Shown here piece by piece: positions 12,614 through 25,363 of a DNA stretch of 64,000 bases (the stretch's first letter is position 1; the number at the start of each line of letters is the position of its first letter). Both the position numbers and the translations under genes were made by a program. The stretch is taken from assembly GCF_016801865.2 (NCBI RefSeq), contig NC_068939.1, forward strand, positions 60,952,269-61,016,268. Reading direction: 5' to 3'. Under the pieces are notes generated by a model. That model saw only the letters and a program-made list of their open reading frames with translations. It was not told where the DNA came from and searched no databases. The stretch comes from Culex pipiens pallens (Eukaryota > Arthropoda > Insecta > Diptera > Culicidae).

Positions 12614-15600
12614 ATGGATCCAAACACCCCCCAACCGTCGGCAACTCCACTGCCAGAGACGGTGGCGAATGCCCTGATGAGCATCAACCCGCGGTACAAT
12701 AGCTTCCACCAGCACAATGCCATCCCGAGTATGCCGAGCAACAGCTACAACCAGGATTCTGGCCACGGGTCAGCAGCGGCCAATGGCAACGGGAGTAACA
12801 ATGGCAACACCAGCGTCCAGCCCGCCACGACCAGCGTGATCAATCTGTCCAACTCGAGCGACGTGGTCATCGGACCCATGACTCAGTACCAAGGTGCTGT
12901 TACGATCTATCAGTACATGGACGCTACCGTTGAGGCGACCCGAATTGCTTGTGAGTATATAACCCGTTGCTGCGGACAATCACGTACAAACCCCTTCTCG
13001 GGAGGGGTGACATCTATGGGCCAGGTGACAATCGATCAACTTGCGTCAACAACAATGTCCCCCCGGCCCGAAAGTGCCGACCATCGACCGCGATGGACAT
13101 TTCTGGTTCTATGGGAGTGCGGACGATCGCGGATATACGACGACGACGACGACGTGATGCCGGGTTAATTATTGCAAAATCGTGCGTACACCTTGGACGG
13201 ACAGTGACGACAACCCGATGGGAGAAATCCGTTGTGCGATCCATAGACAACAATAATTGCAAGTGAAACGTGAGATAATTTGATGATTAGTGCTGGATTA
13301 AGGTTTATCGCGCGCATATCAAAGCGGAGGAAACCACCGAACTTGTACGTTGGATTCTTTTGATATTAGTTCTGGGAAGTAAAAATCACCCAAATTTAAA
13401 GTAACAGACTTAACTTTCCAATTATAAAAGATTCTCCCCAGTTTTTCTGATATTTCGAAACATATAAACTGAATTCTAATGAATCAAAAATTCTTGATGT
13501 GGAGACCAATTTGCACCAACCACTTAAATTAGACACAAATCGATCCAATGCAAATGCAACCGGTTTAAGAAATCACGTTGTTTTAAGCAGTTGAAACAAT
13601 CAAAATCCCCTGTTTGAACTCAACCGCAATCATATATTACGTCGTCACGAGCTGAGTGAGCGTAACACATAAACTCACACAACACAATACTGAAACGAAA
13701 TGTGTCCTCACGATAAGTGATGGGTTTTCGCGAAACTGTAAGGAATCATTTTAAGTGCTTGAGAAATCAGTGAGTTTATTTCTTTTGTGGTCTCTATTGC
13801 AAGTTTCTGCTCGAACCTAGGAGTCATCTTTCTACTCGAAGGAACCTTCCACCCCAGGATCCAAACTGACGACCTTTGGATTGTGAGTCCAACCGCCGCC
13901 AGCAATTCCAGCGGATTAAGCTTAGTTTGGTGTGTTGTTTGTCTTTATAGCTAAAAGACGACTCCCACGCTTGGAATGACTTAACGCCCTAACAACAACC
14001 AAGGCCGGGACCGACGTTTTACTTCCTCATCTGATAGAAGGTTGGAGCAGATGGGAATCGAACCCATGATCTTCCACTTACTAAGCGGACAGCGTAACCG
14101 TTCGGCCACGCACTGCCAGTTTAGAAGACGCCAATCAGAAGAATAGTTACAAACGAAAGCTTATGAAAAAAAATATTTTATTTTAAAACTTACGCCTTAC
14201 CCAAAAAACAGAATAAAATCATTTTTTTGTGTAATAAGGCCGTTACATTTTTTTTAAGTTTAATTATGCTACTTGAAGAGACTGAAAAAATCATTAACAG
14301 CTTGAGCAACATTGATATCGAGAAGATCAATATGCCAGAGAGTCGATTGCAGTCCAGTGTTGGTATTATCGAGCTCTAGCGAGAAAAATTTCTCTCTCTC
14401 GAGTTCTCGCCGCGAGTCTCGAGCTGCCGAGAGAAACTCATCGATTGCCCGTGCTCTCCTCCGCTCGCGAACGGGATAGCTCGCGAGCAAGAATTGCCCG
14501 TTTGCGAGAAGTTGAACGCACGGAACGGAACTGTACGGATTTCCCGATTTTTTACAGGCATGATTTTTCGTATAATACGAGTTTTGAAGGAATTCAATGA
14601 TGATAATAACAACATTAGAAAATTAAATTACTTTTTTGCTTTGGCCAGTTATTTTTTAATTTGACATTTTTTATTTAACTGTGAGTTTGATATTTAATGG
14701 ATTATTTGGGTAGCTCAAACATTACGATTCAATTATTTGATTCCTTACAAAACAAAAAGTGTACGGATTTTGTAAAAGTTGGTACCCTTATTCATGAAGC
14801 ACCCATGCAAAAAAAAATCATTTCGAAATTTCCAGCAATTTTCACTCCTACACTTTTTTGAGCAAACTGTTGGGCAGCCTCTTTAATATTACCAGAGAGA
14901 AGGGATACTATAATACTCTTTGATTCAACTCACGTTATTTTGGTAACTATCGATACGATTTCCAATGTATAATTTCGGAATTTGAAAATCTAGCCCAACG
15001 TTCAAAAATGTGCAAAATAAGTGAATTAAGCCATTTCATTAAGATGATCGTGAACATTTCTAAATTATGTTTTAATAAAAAAGCAGAAAATTTCACAAAA
15101 GTTTGATTTTTTAACATTCGAACAAACAGTTCCAACATTTTACAAATCGAAAAGTAAGGACTAATTATAAGATACTGAGAAAAACACATTTTTTACAAAA
15201 TTTAGGCTCAGCCTTGTAGTCTGATGAACAAAGTAAAAAACATTTAGAGAATTTAATCAGCCTTTCAAACATATTATTCGCAGGAGTGCTTTTCCTTCAT
15301 AAAGTATTTAAAAAAACAGAACTCTTTAAAAATTATAAAAAAAAATTGATTATATTTCAAATCTTTTCAAAAAATCATAAATCCAGTACCAAATATTGTA
15401 ATATCCTAAACTCTTGCACGAACATTTAAAAAATATATTTCTGCAATTACATTTTAACTGATAAAAGTTTTTTTCGTGTACATATTTTTCTTGAAATTCC
15501 TTTTTATAACCTACAACTTTGCCGAAGACAGCAAATCACTTCACAGAAATCCCTATTCATTACTACTCATAATAAAAAAAAATCGAAGGTCGTGAAAACT

Positions 15601-18600
15601 GTTACGGCCTTTTACAAGTCAACACGAGACATGCCCATTTTGTAAAGCCAACCCATAAAATTGTGTGGTGCCTTGTATGAGCATGAGCATGAGCATGGTT
15701 GACTGCCAATGAGCTGCTACTCCGTTATTGACAGATCAGCTGAAGTTAAACAATGAATCAAAAATGATCAGTGGGAGCCAACCATCCGTTCACTGTTTAA
15801 CCCCTGAAGACCCCGACTTTTTTAGTCAATACCGGCGCCCTCCCAAGAAGCCTGCAGTTCAACAAAAGGGAGGAATGTTAGTCCGATAGTTGAAATTGCA
15901 GACTCAGTTTTTCGCTATATACTTGTTGATACCGCTTGAGACCGTTGAATCCACAGCATCTCCTTCAAGCATCACGTGATTATTTTTTTTGGGTTACTAG
16001 GATAAGGTATTGGCTTTTCGATGCCTCCCGAGCTACGATGCTATGGGGAGGACTTTCATAACCAACCCGTCGGCGAGCCTTCCGAGCAACGATGCTATGG
16101 GAAGGTCTTTCTAATTAGCACACCAAAACACTCGCGCACAGGTATTTAAATACTGAATAAATGTAATTTTTCATCACGATTACCCAGACGACATTGATGA
16201 TATAGGAAGGACTTTTTTACAGTCATTTACAGTAACACTTAAACTTATTTTAATGCAGCAATTCACACGACGTCGTGCCTCCCGATCAACGATGATGTAG
16301 GAAGGACTTGAGCAAGCCAATCAGGATGAAACACGAAATAAAATTCTTTTCTTTTCACACACAATGCCACATAATTGACCGCGCGTCACCACACGGAGAA
16401 AAAAGAGTTCCCAAAATCGTGATCAAGCGTTCATTAAAATGAGAACCAAAGTGTTCAAATTTCATGGTACGTTTTTCAAAATCGTACCATGGGATTTGAA
16501 CACTTTGTTCAGGGTTCCCATTTTCATGAACGCTTGTTCACGATTTTGGGAACTCTTTTTTCTCCGTGCACCCAACAAATTCAACTGATTTTTTTCTGCT
16601 TGTGGGCAAGCCAACCAGGATGAAACACGAAATAAAATTCTCTTCTTTTCACACACAATGCCACATAATTGACCGCGCGTCACCACCCAACAAATTGAAC
16701 TCATAAAATTGTGTGGTGCCTTGAATGAAAAAAAAAACATATTGTGTAAAATGGCTTCTTTTCACCTAGGAAATGAAAGTTTCATCCAAATCAAAAGTTG
16801 AAAATGTCGTAAAAAATGCAAAATTCTACAGAATTACTGAATTGCGCAAAAATATATAAATATCGGTCCATGTTATATTATTGGTTATAAAATACATCCG
16901 CGCGAAGCTCTTTGGTGCTTAAATGAAAAGGGTGTTTCAGAATCATTTACTGAATCCTCTAAAAATTCTCTCAGCCATTAAAATATGTTCACAACACAGC
17001 ACTAGAGGTGGCTGCACTTTTATCGTTTTCTCCAATATGATCTTAGTTTTTATACTAGACAATAAACAATGCAACACAAAATAAGCTAGAATGCAACCCC
17101 CACCTTCTGGGATGTCACCCACACCTAGCACTCAGGAACAACCAAACTGTTCATGGTGAGAATGCACACAAAATACATAATATACGATGAAGACGTCGAG
17201 GGCACGACACACTTAAAAATGCTGAATGGAATTTGTAATAAAAATGCTGAGTTGAAATTCCGTTAATATTTGACCTATTAGATTTTTTGCATTCATACAT
17301 TAAAACTGTTTGTTTAACCTCCAAAGATCTACTTTTCTTTGTTTTTTGTACTGTACACAAATTGTACCCACCCTCGTATTGTTGAGTAGCCGTCCACTCA
17401 CGAGGTTTACGGCTTAGTACTTTCCACGTTCCAGCGAATGCATCGCAATTCTGTGCCGTCAACGCGACTCTACTAGCAGCCAGCCAGACTGAACTCGTCG
17501 TTGAAACGCCGTGCACGCACCACACTCCCTGGTGGTTTGTATACATTTCATCGTTTCGGATTAAAGAAAATAAACAGGTCCCCCGGGCTGCGAAGTATCA
17601 TTCAATCGACGACCGTCCAGTAATGCGGTACAAATTCGGGCAACATTGCGACAACAGCTGACGCAGGTCTTCAGCACGCGCCGTGACACGTCCGGACGAG
17701 AAAGTCCGCGGATTATCCACATTGGTTAAACAAGTCGCGACCTATAGCTGTGCTAACCAGAAGAAAGTATCAGCAAACACGGCTAATTCAATTTGGAGCG
17801 GGTTGAATAAGTCGTCAGTTATCCGTAATAGCCGGCCTAAACGCTCGGCAAGAAGAAGGTTTGCAACTGTGCGGAATCAAACAGTTCTGAGAGCTGATGC
17901 GGTGACCAGCCTGTTTGGGGACGTTCCCACCGGAAACCGTCAACGTTTTTAGTTACGCCAATTGAATGTAAAATATGCAAAATACCCAGTTCGTCCGTAA
18001 CCGAACGTGAACAAGTGAAGTGCAGTGCGGTGTGGTCTTTCAGTGAAATCAAACGTGAATCATGAAGCTGCTGTTGAAAATCCACAGCAAAGATCGTCAC
18101 TACCTAACTCTGCAGCGGAAACGTAAATACTACCGACGAGTGTCGAAGTCATCGTCATCGTCTTCGTCAGCTTCATCCCAGTCCAGCCTGGTCAACTCGT
18201 CCTCCTCTCCAGTAGACATCTTTGGCAGAAGTGCACCCTATCCTGTTCCGACGCCAGGGGCTTATTCCACGGCTAGATGTGTGTATTGTAGTGCATTGTA
18301 AAATAGTTTAAGCTTAAACATATTGAGCCTAGCTTGAACGTAAATTGGATTTTTCGACGCACATCGTGTTATTTATAGACTTCAATGTTTACAGTTTGTT
18401 GTATCCATCAGCGTTGTATGTTTGTTGTTATTGTTACGCTGGATTCTTTTTATTTGCCTCCCTCAATTCCTCGTAAAACAAGGTTGATTGCACTTGAAAT
18501 TAGAGCATTTCACAAATCCATTTTAGGCCATTGCAAATACTTTTCAAAGTTTATGTCGCATATGTTTTGGCACGTTCCAAAATACTTTGAATTTTAGAAA

Positions 18601-21600
18601 TTCCAATGTACAGCATCACGAAGAAACATTTTTTTGTCAGTATTAACATATTTTGGAAACTTATGATTGCAAAGCAAGTGGACAGGTATCTAATGCATTT
18701 TAAAACACTTTTTTCATGCGAATGTTAAAACTGTGGCTTGTATTTAATGTTTCCACTTTTTTTCTACAAAACATTTTACAACAAAGTTTGGCTATTTTTA
18801 CAACAAAGTTTGGCTATTTTTACAATTCTAATATGTTGTCAATTAAAATTTGAAAAATATTTTTTTATGCATAATCAAATTTGCTTTAGAAAATTACTAC
18901 ACATTTTTAGATAAACTTTTTTTCAAAAAATCCTTTAAAAAATATAAAGCCTAGAACATTTCCTACAATTTGCTTTGTTTTACCTAGAGGGTGACGAGCG
19001 GGAATTCTCGGGAAAAAATTCCCGGGAAATCGACCATTTTTGGACCTCTCGATTCCCGGGAAATTCGGTCGAGACTCCCGGGAAATTTAAACTTATAAAT
19101 AAATAAGCAAACTATATAAAATAATCAGAAAAAACATTTGAGAAATTAAAAAATTGTTCAGAACATTGAATGTTCAATGTTCGATGTTCGTGTTCGAATA
19201 AACCAATGTTTCTCTAATCTTCTTATTTAGAAAGTGTAAATTTTAACTTGTCAAAAATTCCTATGACTAAAATTGAGAGAAGCCAAAAAAAATGTGGACT
19301 CCAAAATTTACCTTCAAAATTATTTAGCAGCTACAGCCCAGATATGAAAAATTAAATGTTTTATTTTCAATTATTTTTTTTCTAATTATTTCTAAAAGGG
19401 AAAAGCCTTTGGGTTTTCCAGATAACTGTAAATATTTCTTCAATGAAAATTTAATGTTGACCTTAAAAATTACAAAAATAACAGTTTAATTTGTTGTTTA
19501 GAGTTGTTTTTTTATATTGCAAAATTCCCGATAATGGGAAATTTTATATAAGCTATGTTAGTTATTTTTATACAAAAATCTAATAACAAGTTTGTGCAAC
19601 TTTTGGAAAATCACTCAGTGCGAATTAAGATAAAATTTTAAACTACAATTTTGAGTCTTAAAAAACTCAAGAAACGATTTTGTATTTGCAGATTCAGAAA
19701 AAAATAAAAGGTTTTATATAGTTCCTCAAAATAATGAGGCTGCTTAAATTAACGTTTCATAGAATTAGTATGAATTAATTGTAACTGAATTCATTGAAAA
19801 GAAACAAATTTATTACTTTTCATTTTAAATTTTTGGCACTATTGGCATAGTAAAAATATTCCCGGGTCCCGGGAATTCCCGGGAAATCGCCAAGTTCAAC
19901 TCTCGATTCCCGGGAAATTGAAAATCTCGAGAATCGTCACCCTCTAGTTTTACCTTGTTGTTCGGACAGCTGGGTTCTGAGATATGTACCTACATTCACT
20001 TAAAGTTTAAATTTTGTAAAAAAAAAAAGTATTTTTCTCAGTGTTATCTTTTTAGCTACCGTCAGTGGGGGTGACTATGGGTCAAAAAAATTCAATGTCA
20101 AAGTTTCTTAATAACATAAACAATTTAAATACCATCGAAAATCTTTCAACGAAGATTTGTTCTTAGATAGTTTACTAACATTTTCCCAAAATATGGTGGA
20201 TTTTGATGAACACTACCTTAAATGCCTATTGTTTGAAAATTGACCCAATCTCACCCCTTAGAGGGGGTGACATTGGGTCAAATGAAACTAAAATGATGCT
20301 CAAATACAACGATATGGTAAAAACAAGTCATCCAACAGTGTTTCTTGTTCGAGGGAATGGTATTGACATGCTACAATGTTTGAAAAGGAGATTTTCAAAC
20401 AATTGGGTAGTTTTCGAGCAATTCCAACAAAAATATTAGAAAATGATTTTTCGAGAGGTCATTTTTGGTCAAAAACGTACCTCAACCTTTGACAGCTGTC
20501 AAAATAACAGGATTTGTTCCAGGAACGAGTTTTTTCAGCGAAGTCATCTTAAGATGTCCCCTACACAACCCTTTTAACAGAATTCAGTTTCATTGAGAAG
20601 AACCTGAGAAATGGTAAAATCCGTAAAAAATCACTTTGACCCAATCTCACCCCCCAGACCCAATGTCACCCCCACTGACGGTGCCCTTTTTCGACTCACG
20701 AAAACTCGAAAACTTTTGGATCGATTTTCCATGTTCAAAAATGAAACTAAATTTTCTCCAAGTTTTAAATAATTTTCCTTATTTCGAGGGTAAGTTTTTG
20801 ACAGGGCCAGAAAACAAATATTTTAGACATTTCCAAATGTAAGGCAAGATTTCAAAATTATTTTTAAGAGAAAAAAAACAGCAAATTTTGCAAACAAAAA
20901 ATCATGTTCAATCATTTAGAATCGAACCCAAAATTGCCGAATTATCGCGAGTTGAAAAATATTGGCTTTTTATGAGATGCCACTAACAAAAACTTAATTT
21001 CCACTGAATTTTAATTTAAGATGCTGTATCTCAGCAACCACACAGTAAAAAATTGAAAAAATTTGGCAGGTGTAATTTTGGAAGGTTTACCTCTTTTATG
21101 ATGTAATTTTACCTCAATTTAGACTGAAAAAATGACATTACACCAGAAAAGTGGTAAAATTACACATTTCCAGAGGTAAAATTACACATTTTTTCTGACA
21201 TTAAAGATAATCCCCTTCTCAGATGTAATATTACCAAGATTTTTTTACTATGCAGCTGTCTGATCCACAAAGTCAAAAATCAAAGTTATAGGCAATTTTC
21301 TAGGCTATTCGTTTTTTTACAGGTGTAAAGTACATAGTAAAAAATAATGTAAATTTGGAAGCTTTAATTTTGGAAGGTTAAATATTACCTCTTTTATGAT
21401 GTAATTTTACCTCAATTTAGACTGCAAAAGTGACATTACACCAGAAAAGAGGTAAAATTACACATTTCCAGAGGTAAAATTACACATTTTTTCTGACATA
21501 AAGGATGTACCCCTTCCCAGATGTAATATTACCATGATTTTTTTCTGTGTATTTTTCAAAAGTAAAAAACCGAATTTGAAAAAAAAAATCAGATGAAAAT

Positions 21601-22944
21601 AACTTGAAAACGATAAAGTTTATAATACAAATTTATAAAGTCATTTGAGATTGAAAATTTGATTTAGCATTTAAAAACGCCTTTTAAGTTTTAGTTTTTT
21701 TTTCTGATTATTTTTTTTAAATATACTATCTCCGGAATCAGATTTTGCTACAAAAAAACTCTAACGCAAAAGATGCTTTTTTAAGTTCCCTAAAGCATGG
21801 CAAAAAAAAACAACTGTATGGAGTCGGCAAACTTAGTAATCTCGATAACTCATTAAGATATTCTATAGAACAACAACAATCAACAAACTAAATAAATGAG
21901 ACTGATTCCTTATTTCAGCCGGTCGTAACAACCAAAACCGCGGCCTTCCCTCCTCGGGAGAGGCACCCTCCGTCCTACGCCAGGAGCGATACTTCCTGTA
22001 CGGAGCCCTAATCCTGTTCGTGATCATCGCATTCTCTACCGCACTTTACTTCGTGATCAACCACATGCAGGGCAACGAACCGACGCCAAGCCAGCCCCCG
22101 ATCCTGTTTGGCGACAGCTATGCGTCGGGAACAAGTTCGTAGAAAATTTGGGGACGCGGCTCGACAACAACCTATGATCATTTTAGACTAACTTTCTTGC
22201 AGTTCCAAATCTTGGCAATGGCCATCTAGTCATCGACCGCCCAAATTGGGGCGCCCAGAACGAAGTGCGGGGCCGCTATCCGCTGTTCCCACCGATTCCG
22301 TACGTGGTCATCACCCACATTGGAGTGCAGTCGACACCCTGTTTGGACATGTACCGGTGCTCGATCAAGATGCGGACCATCCAGGATGCGGCAGTGGCCG
22401 AAATGGGACTGCCGGACATTCCCAACAATTTCTACGTAAGATTTGATTTATACTTAAGTGCTTAACATTGCAAACTGACCGTCTTCGTTTTAATCCCACA
22501 GCTCGGCGGGGACGGCTTCATCTACGTTGGCCGCGGGTGGAACATTTCCAACGCGTACTCCAACCGGACCCTCTCGATCTGCTTCATGGGGGACTACATT
22601 CGCTACGAGCCGAATGAGAAGCAGTACTCTGCCCTGCAGCACCTGCTGGCCCACGGAGTGGCCACCGACCATCTGACGAGGGACTACAAGCTGGTGTCCC
22701 ACAATCAGGTTGGTATTTATCGTTATCGTTAACATTCTTGAAATCAAGAGTTAACGACGATTCTCACCCCTTTGCTTTGCAGACCAAAAGCACCAAGAGC
22801 CCAGGACCGTACATTTACGAGCGAATCTCCAAGATGCCCCGGTGGTCACAGTGCGGAAATCCTGGCTACATTCGCTGTGGATCGGAAATCGGACTGCCGG
22901 CGGTATGGGATCAAGACTTTCCCAAGAGGAATAAAACTGCTTAG
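12614..22944 (+). CDS. PGRP-LA: PGRP-LA, transmembrane peptidoglycan recognition protein, RHIM-bearing isoform
   Basis: The exons are 12614-12950, 21919-22134, 22203-22435, 22502-22708 and 22783-22944; phases agree and give 384 aa. The start ATG sits in ACCATGG. Residues 75-103 (VINLSNSSDVVIGP region) form the RHIM-like motif known from insect PGRP-LA, PGRP-LC and IMD. One membrane segment spans about residues 138-158, followed by a C-terminal PGRP domain (from about 190). The amidase cysteine is replaced (KSTKSPG), so it should not cleave peptidoglycan. PGRP-LA modulates the IMD pathway in flies, mainly in barrier epithelia. One donor (ACAA|GTTCGT at 22135) is weak but is the only one keeping frame. 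A second first exon at 18062 gives another isoform. Confidence 0.92.
13780..14118 (-). repeat. Composite tRNA-derived SINE (Twin-like), copy 1
   Basis: On the minus strand a tRNA-like head (GCAGTGCGTGGCCGAACGG with B box GGGTTCGATTCCC) is followed by a GC-rich spacer and a second tRNA-like block with ACTCACAATCC. Related copies lie at 23480-23870 (minus) and 38148-38400 (plus). Two tRNA-like heads per unit fit the Twin SINE described from Culex pipiens; the match is from memory of that description, not an alignment. Confidence 0.6.
15654..16723. mobile_element. Dispersed element bordered by about 22-bp direct repeats
   Basis: CATAAAATTGTGTGGTGCCT occurs at 15654 and again at 16702, bordering a unit that opens with GAGCATGAGCATG and the words CTACTCCGTTATTGAC and AATGTTAGTCCGATA. 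Internal units of about 35 bp (CCTCCCGATCAACGATG...GGAAGGAC) repeat at 16020, 16075 and 16268. The same family occurs at 33430-35650. No reverse transcriptase or transposase is visible. Confidence 0.6.
16393..16580. repeat. Nested foldback MITE of about 180 bp
   Basis: The ends CACGGAGAAAAAAGAGTTCC and its reverse complement enclose arms that match almost to the centre near 16480. It interrupts CGCGTCACCAC|CCAACAAATT. The uninterrupted sequence is present 300 bp downstream at 16675-16697, giving a natural empty site and pointing to a 2-3 bp target duplication (CA or CAC). Confidence 0.8.
17918..17927 (+). promoter_or_regulatory. kappa-B-like site before the alternative PGRP-LA first exon
   Basis: GGGACGTTCC fits GGGRNNYYCC, and with flanks it forms the palindrome GGGGACGTTCCC. 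It lies 135 bp upstream of the alternative start codon at 18062. It could act as promoter or 5' UTR element. Function is inferred. Confidence 0.45.
18062..18278 (+). CDS. PGRP-LA: PGRP-LA alternative first coding exon (no RHIM)
   Basis: An ATG in a repeat-free stretch opens 72 codons (MKLLLKIHSKDRHY..., a basic KRKYYRR patch, then a long Ser run) and reaches the donor AGAT|GTGTGT at 18279. The exon ends on the first base T of a codon, exactly as the 12614 exon does, so either joins the 21919 exon and gives Ser at the junction. The resulting protein would be 344 aa with a short basic, serine-rich cytoplasmic tail and no RHIM-like motif. Fly PGRP-LA also has isoforms with and without this region. 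The donor is not a perfect match, and transcription has not been seen. Confidence 0.7.
18984..19950. repeat. Foldback element, CTAGAGGGTGACGA ends
   Basis: The left end is CTAGAGGGTGACGAGCGGGA and the right end TCTCGAGAATCGTCACCCTCTAG. Both ends carry runs of CCCGGGAA-type words. A related left end occurs at 62062. It carries no transposase. Confidence 0.8.
20056..20694. repeat. Foldback element, ACCGTCAGTGGGGGTGAC ends
   Basis: The left end ACCGTCAGTGGGGGTGAC pairs with right end GTCACCCCCACTGACGGT, perfect over 18 bp. A further TGACCCAATCTCACCCC motif repeats inside. There is no coding capacity beyond short chance frames. Confidence 0.85.
21040..21252. repeat. MITE family A, copy 3
   Basis: Same internal order of words as the copies at 11175 and 11787. 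The ends CACAGTAAAAAAT and TTTTTTACTATG are inverted. Confidence 0.75.
21328..21550. repeat. MITE family A, copy 4
   Basis: It contains GGAAGGTTAAATATTACC, ACACCAGAAAAGAGG and CCCCTTCCCAGATG and lies only about 80 bp from copy 3. It is probably a separate insertion, since the joining DNA is unrelated. Confidence 0.75.
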
Positions 22945-23400
22945 GGAAGCTAGCTAATATGCTAATGTAAGGCATAATACGACGCGCATTCATGAATCAA
23001 CGGCACAGTATTTGTTGTTGTTATTACTAGGTTATTACTACATTTTACATGCTCAACGTAGATCATTTTGAGATCCTCAGTGCAGCAAAAGTAAACGTCA
23101 ACTTCTGTTTTAGGAGTCAGCTTTATGTAGCAAAGTATTGTGAAGATTTAAGTATATGTGATAAAACTATCCCATGCTACGGATTTATTACTTAGTGTTG
23201 CTGGCATAGTGGAATACACAAAATATGTCATCATGTTTAGTATTGTACTAGATGAATGGTCAAGTAAACTTTACGTAATGTTGAAAAAAGGATTTAAAAA
23301 AATGGTCAGTTTATAATTGTACATAAATTGTTATACATTCGTGAATAAATATTAGTCATTAACAGGTTCGAAAATAGAATTACTTTTATTTAACAAAAAG
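22945..23400 (+). other. PGRP-LA 3' UTR with poly(A) signal
   Basis: Repeat-free AT-rich DNA follows the TAG stop. AATAAA at 23344-23349 is the first good poly(A) signal, giving a 3' UTR of about 420 bp. Confidence 0.55.
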
Positions 23401-23479
23401 TAAAACTGAATAATTCTCCACGTTTTCGCAATTTTGACTTTCCTTCATATATTCCATCAAAATCAAATCAAATTATCGT

Positions 23480-23870
23480 GACGTTCTCGATTGCAAGATT
23501 CCCACTCGAAACAAGTTGTTCGAAGGCTAGATTGTTGAGGCAATTGCAAACCTCTTTTGACACCTAAGCTTCCATCCACCCCGGGATTCGAACTGACGTC
23601 CTTTGGATTGTGAGTCCAACTGCCTATCAGCCACTCTACCGAGACAGGACCCAGGGAGACGACTCCTGCACCTGAACTGAGCTAATGACCTAACCCTTTA
23701 GGTTAGACCGGGGCCAACGTTTACTTCCCCATCCGACGGAAGGCGTGGTCAGACAAATCTCGTCTCGAAAAATGCCACCGGGACCGTCTGGGATCGAACC
23801 CAAGCCAACTGGGTGAGAGCCAACCACGCTTACCCATACACCACGATTCCATACACGTATAGATGGAAGA
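23480..23870 (-). repeat. Composite tRNA-derived SINE (Twin-like), copy 2
   Basis: Minus-strand copy with two tRNA-like blocks. The first (B box GGGTTCGATCCCAG) is near 23780 and the second (AGTTCGAATCCCGGGG) near 23590, with the spacer containing GGCCCCGGTCTAACC-type sequence. It is related to the copies at 13780 and 38148. Confidence 0.65.
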
Positions 23871-23984
23871 TTTATTTTTAGAAAATCAAATATAAGATTT
23901 GAATATTAGTGTCAAAGTACATCAAGAAATCGTTTGCAACAAATTTTATAAAATGCATGAAATAATTTAACAACTCTTGGATTA

Positions 23985-24832
23985 GTTTTCAAAAAGCCAT
24001 AAGAGCCATTGGTAAACAAAGTCCTTTTTCCATCGGTACTCGACCTACTTACAAAAAAAAACAAAATCAAAAATGCTCGAGATTGTTCATCTACATGTCG
24101 TCAGCTGTGTGCTATCTTGTGACATAGACCATTTTGGTCGAAAATGAGTTAATGATGACGTTTTTGCTATACTTAACAAACACTACAAGATGCTTCCATT
24201 TCCCGGATATCGCAATACACACTTGTGACATAGACCAATTTATCATCAAAATGATCGTGCACACTTGTGACACGACTTACATGTTGTTGGAAAATGTGGA
24301 AAATTTGTCTTGTTTTTCACAAATTTATGTTGTTAACACTTTCTAAAAGCAATGCAATCTTTTGTTTTTGAAAATATACTGATTAAGTCGGTTAAACTAT
24401 TGATTTATGTCTATTTTAGTTTGTATGGGAATTATGTGCACACTTGTGACACATAGTACAGTTTTACTTTCGAAACACACTTTTGACACGTGCTTTTCAG
24501 ATTTTTGATTACATAATTTACTGTATCTTTCAACTGGTGTAACCAAATTAGTTGAAACTTGGAGCGTTTGATAAGCGATAGTATACGAACCGATTGCTTC
24601 AAAAGGTTTGGCTCTACCATTCATAGTTTTGAAAATATTTATCATCAAACTTTAAAAATCGATTTTCTAGAATAGTACTAAATGGCCGTTGTCACAAGAT
24701 AGCACACAGCTGACGATGTCCTTTAAGCGCCTCAAACTAAAAATATATGAAATTTTGTTTCATTTTCGAGAAAAACGAAAATTAGTGTCAGAGGTCACGG
24801 TAGCTCTTACGGCTTTTTGAAAACTCATCCGA
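23985..24832. repeat. MITE interrupted by a second MITE
   Basis: The outer element has ends TTTTCAAAAAGCCATAAGAG and GCTCTTACGGCTTTTTGAAA; its uninterrupted relative is at 62500-62725. The inner element (about 24094-24716) has near-perfect inverted ends CGTCAGCTGTGTGCTATCTT / AAGATAGCACACAGCTGACG. Comparison with the empty site suggests a short duplication (ATGT). Confidence 0.8.
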
Positions 24833-25118
24833 GAATTGAACTTCAAAATTCTAAGCAGTAAAAAATATTCTTTAAGTAAATTTGAAAAAAAGTTTATGCT
24901 ACAATATTGAATTTGTTGGCAATATAAATTTATATTTTTATTTGAAAAAAGTTTTCTGATAAATTTCAAATAGATATTTATTTAACCTAAAGTTAATTAA
25001 CTTAGATAACGGTGCACATCAACCAGAGCTTTTGCTTCAAGATTTTTGCTACAGACATTTTAGTATCTTCAAAACTACGGAAACTATCGATATAAGTTTT
25101 GATTAATCTACTAAACTG

Positions 25119-25363
25119 CCACTCAAATCAAGTCCGTCCCATGTGTAATTTCGTTAATTTTGAGTTAATGATGCAGTTTGGTTCAAAACCATGTGAACTA
25201 TCAGGAAAACTAATTAAATTAGTAGTTTATTCCAGAAAACCGTAGCAAATCTCACTTTATTTCTAAAATTCTAACACGTAGCCTTATGGGTGGGACAACT
25301 TTGACACGCGTTTTTCTCGGATTGCTGTTTTTACATATGGGACGGATTAGATTAGAGCGGCAG
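25119..25363. repeat. MITE, second copy of the 7541 element
   Basis: CAAATCAAGTCCGTCCCATG at the left and CATATGGGACGGATTAGATT at the right are inverted. The body matches 7541-7781. Confidence 0.75.

Larger units (their letters stand above)
12951..18061. other. PGRP-LA intron, left part (mostly repeats)
   Basis: It starts with a perfect donor GTGAGT at 12951. Contents: a composite tRNA-like SINE (13780-14115), a purine/pyrimidine-biased stretch rich in GAGA and CTCTC (14380-14480), AT-rich DNA, a repeat element at 15654-16723, and repeat-free DNA at 17380-18060 that probably holds a second promoter. Confidence 0.6.
18279..21918. other. PGRP-LA intron, right part
   Basis: It contains AT-rich DNA, two foldback elements (18986-19946 and 20056-20694) and two MITE family A copies (21040-21250 and 21330-21550). 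It ends in the acceptor TATTTCAG at 21918. No extra exon was recognised. Confidence 0.6.

Noticed and set aside
14047..14118. tRNA gene on the minus strand
   Set aside because: It has good A- and B-box-like words but is part of a repeated two-headed unit with copies at 23.5 and 38.1 kb.
17683..17952. 89-codon plus-strand frame before the alternative PGRP-LA first exon
   Set aside because: Its codons and composition give no support and it ends before the 18062 start; more likely 5' leader or promoter DNA.
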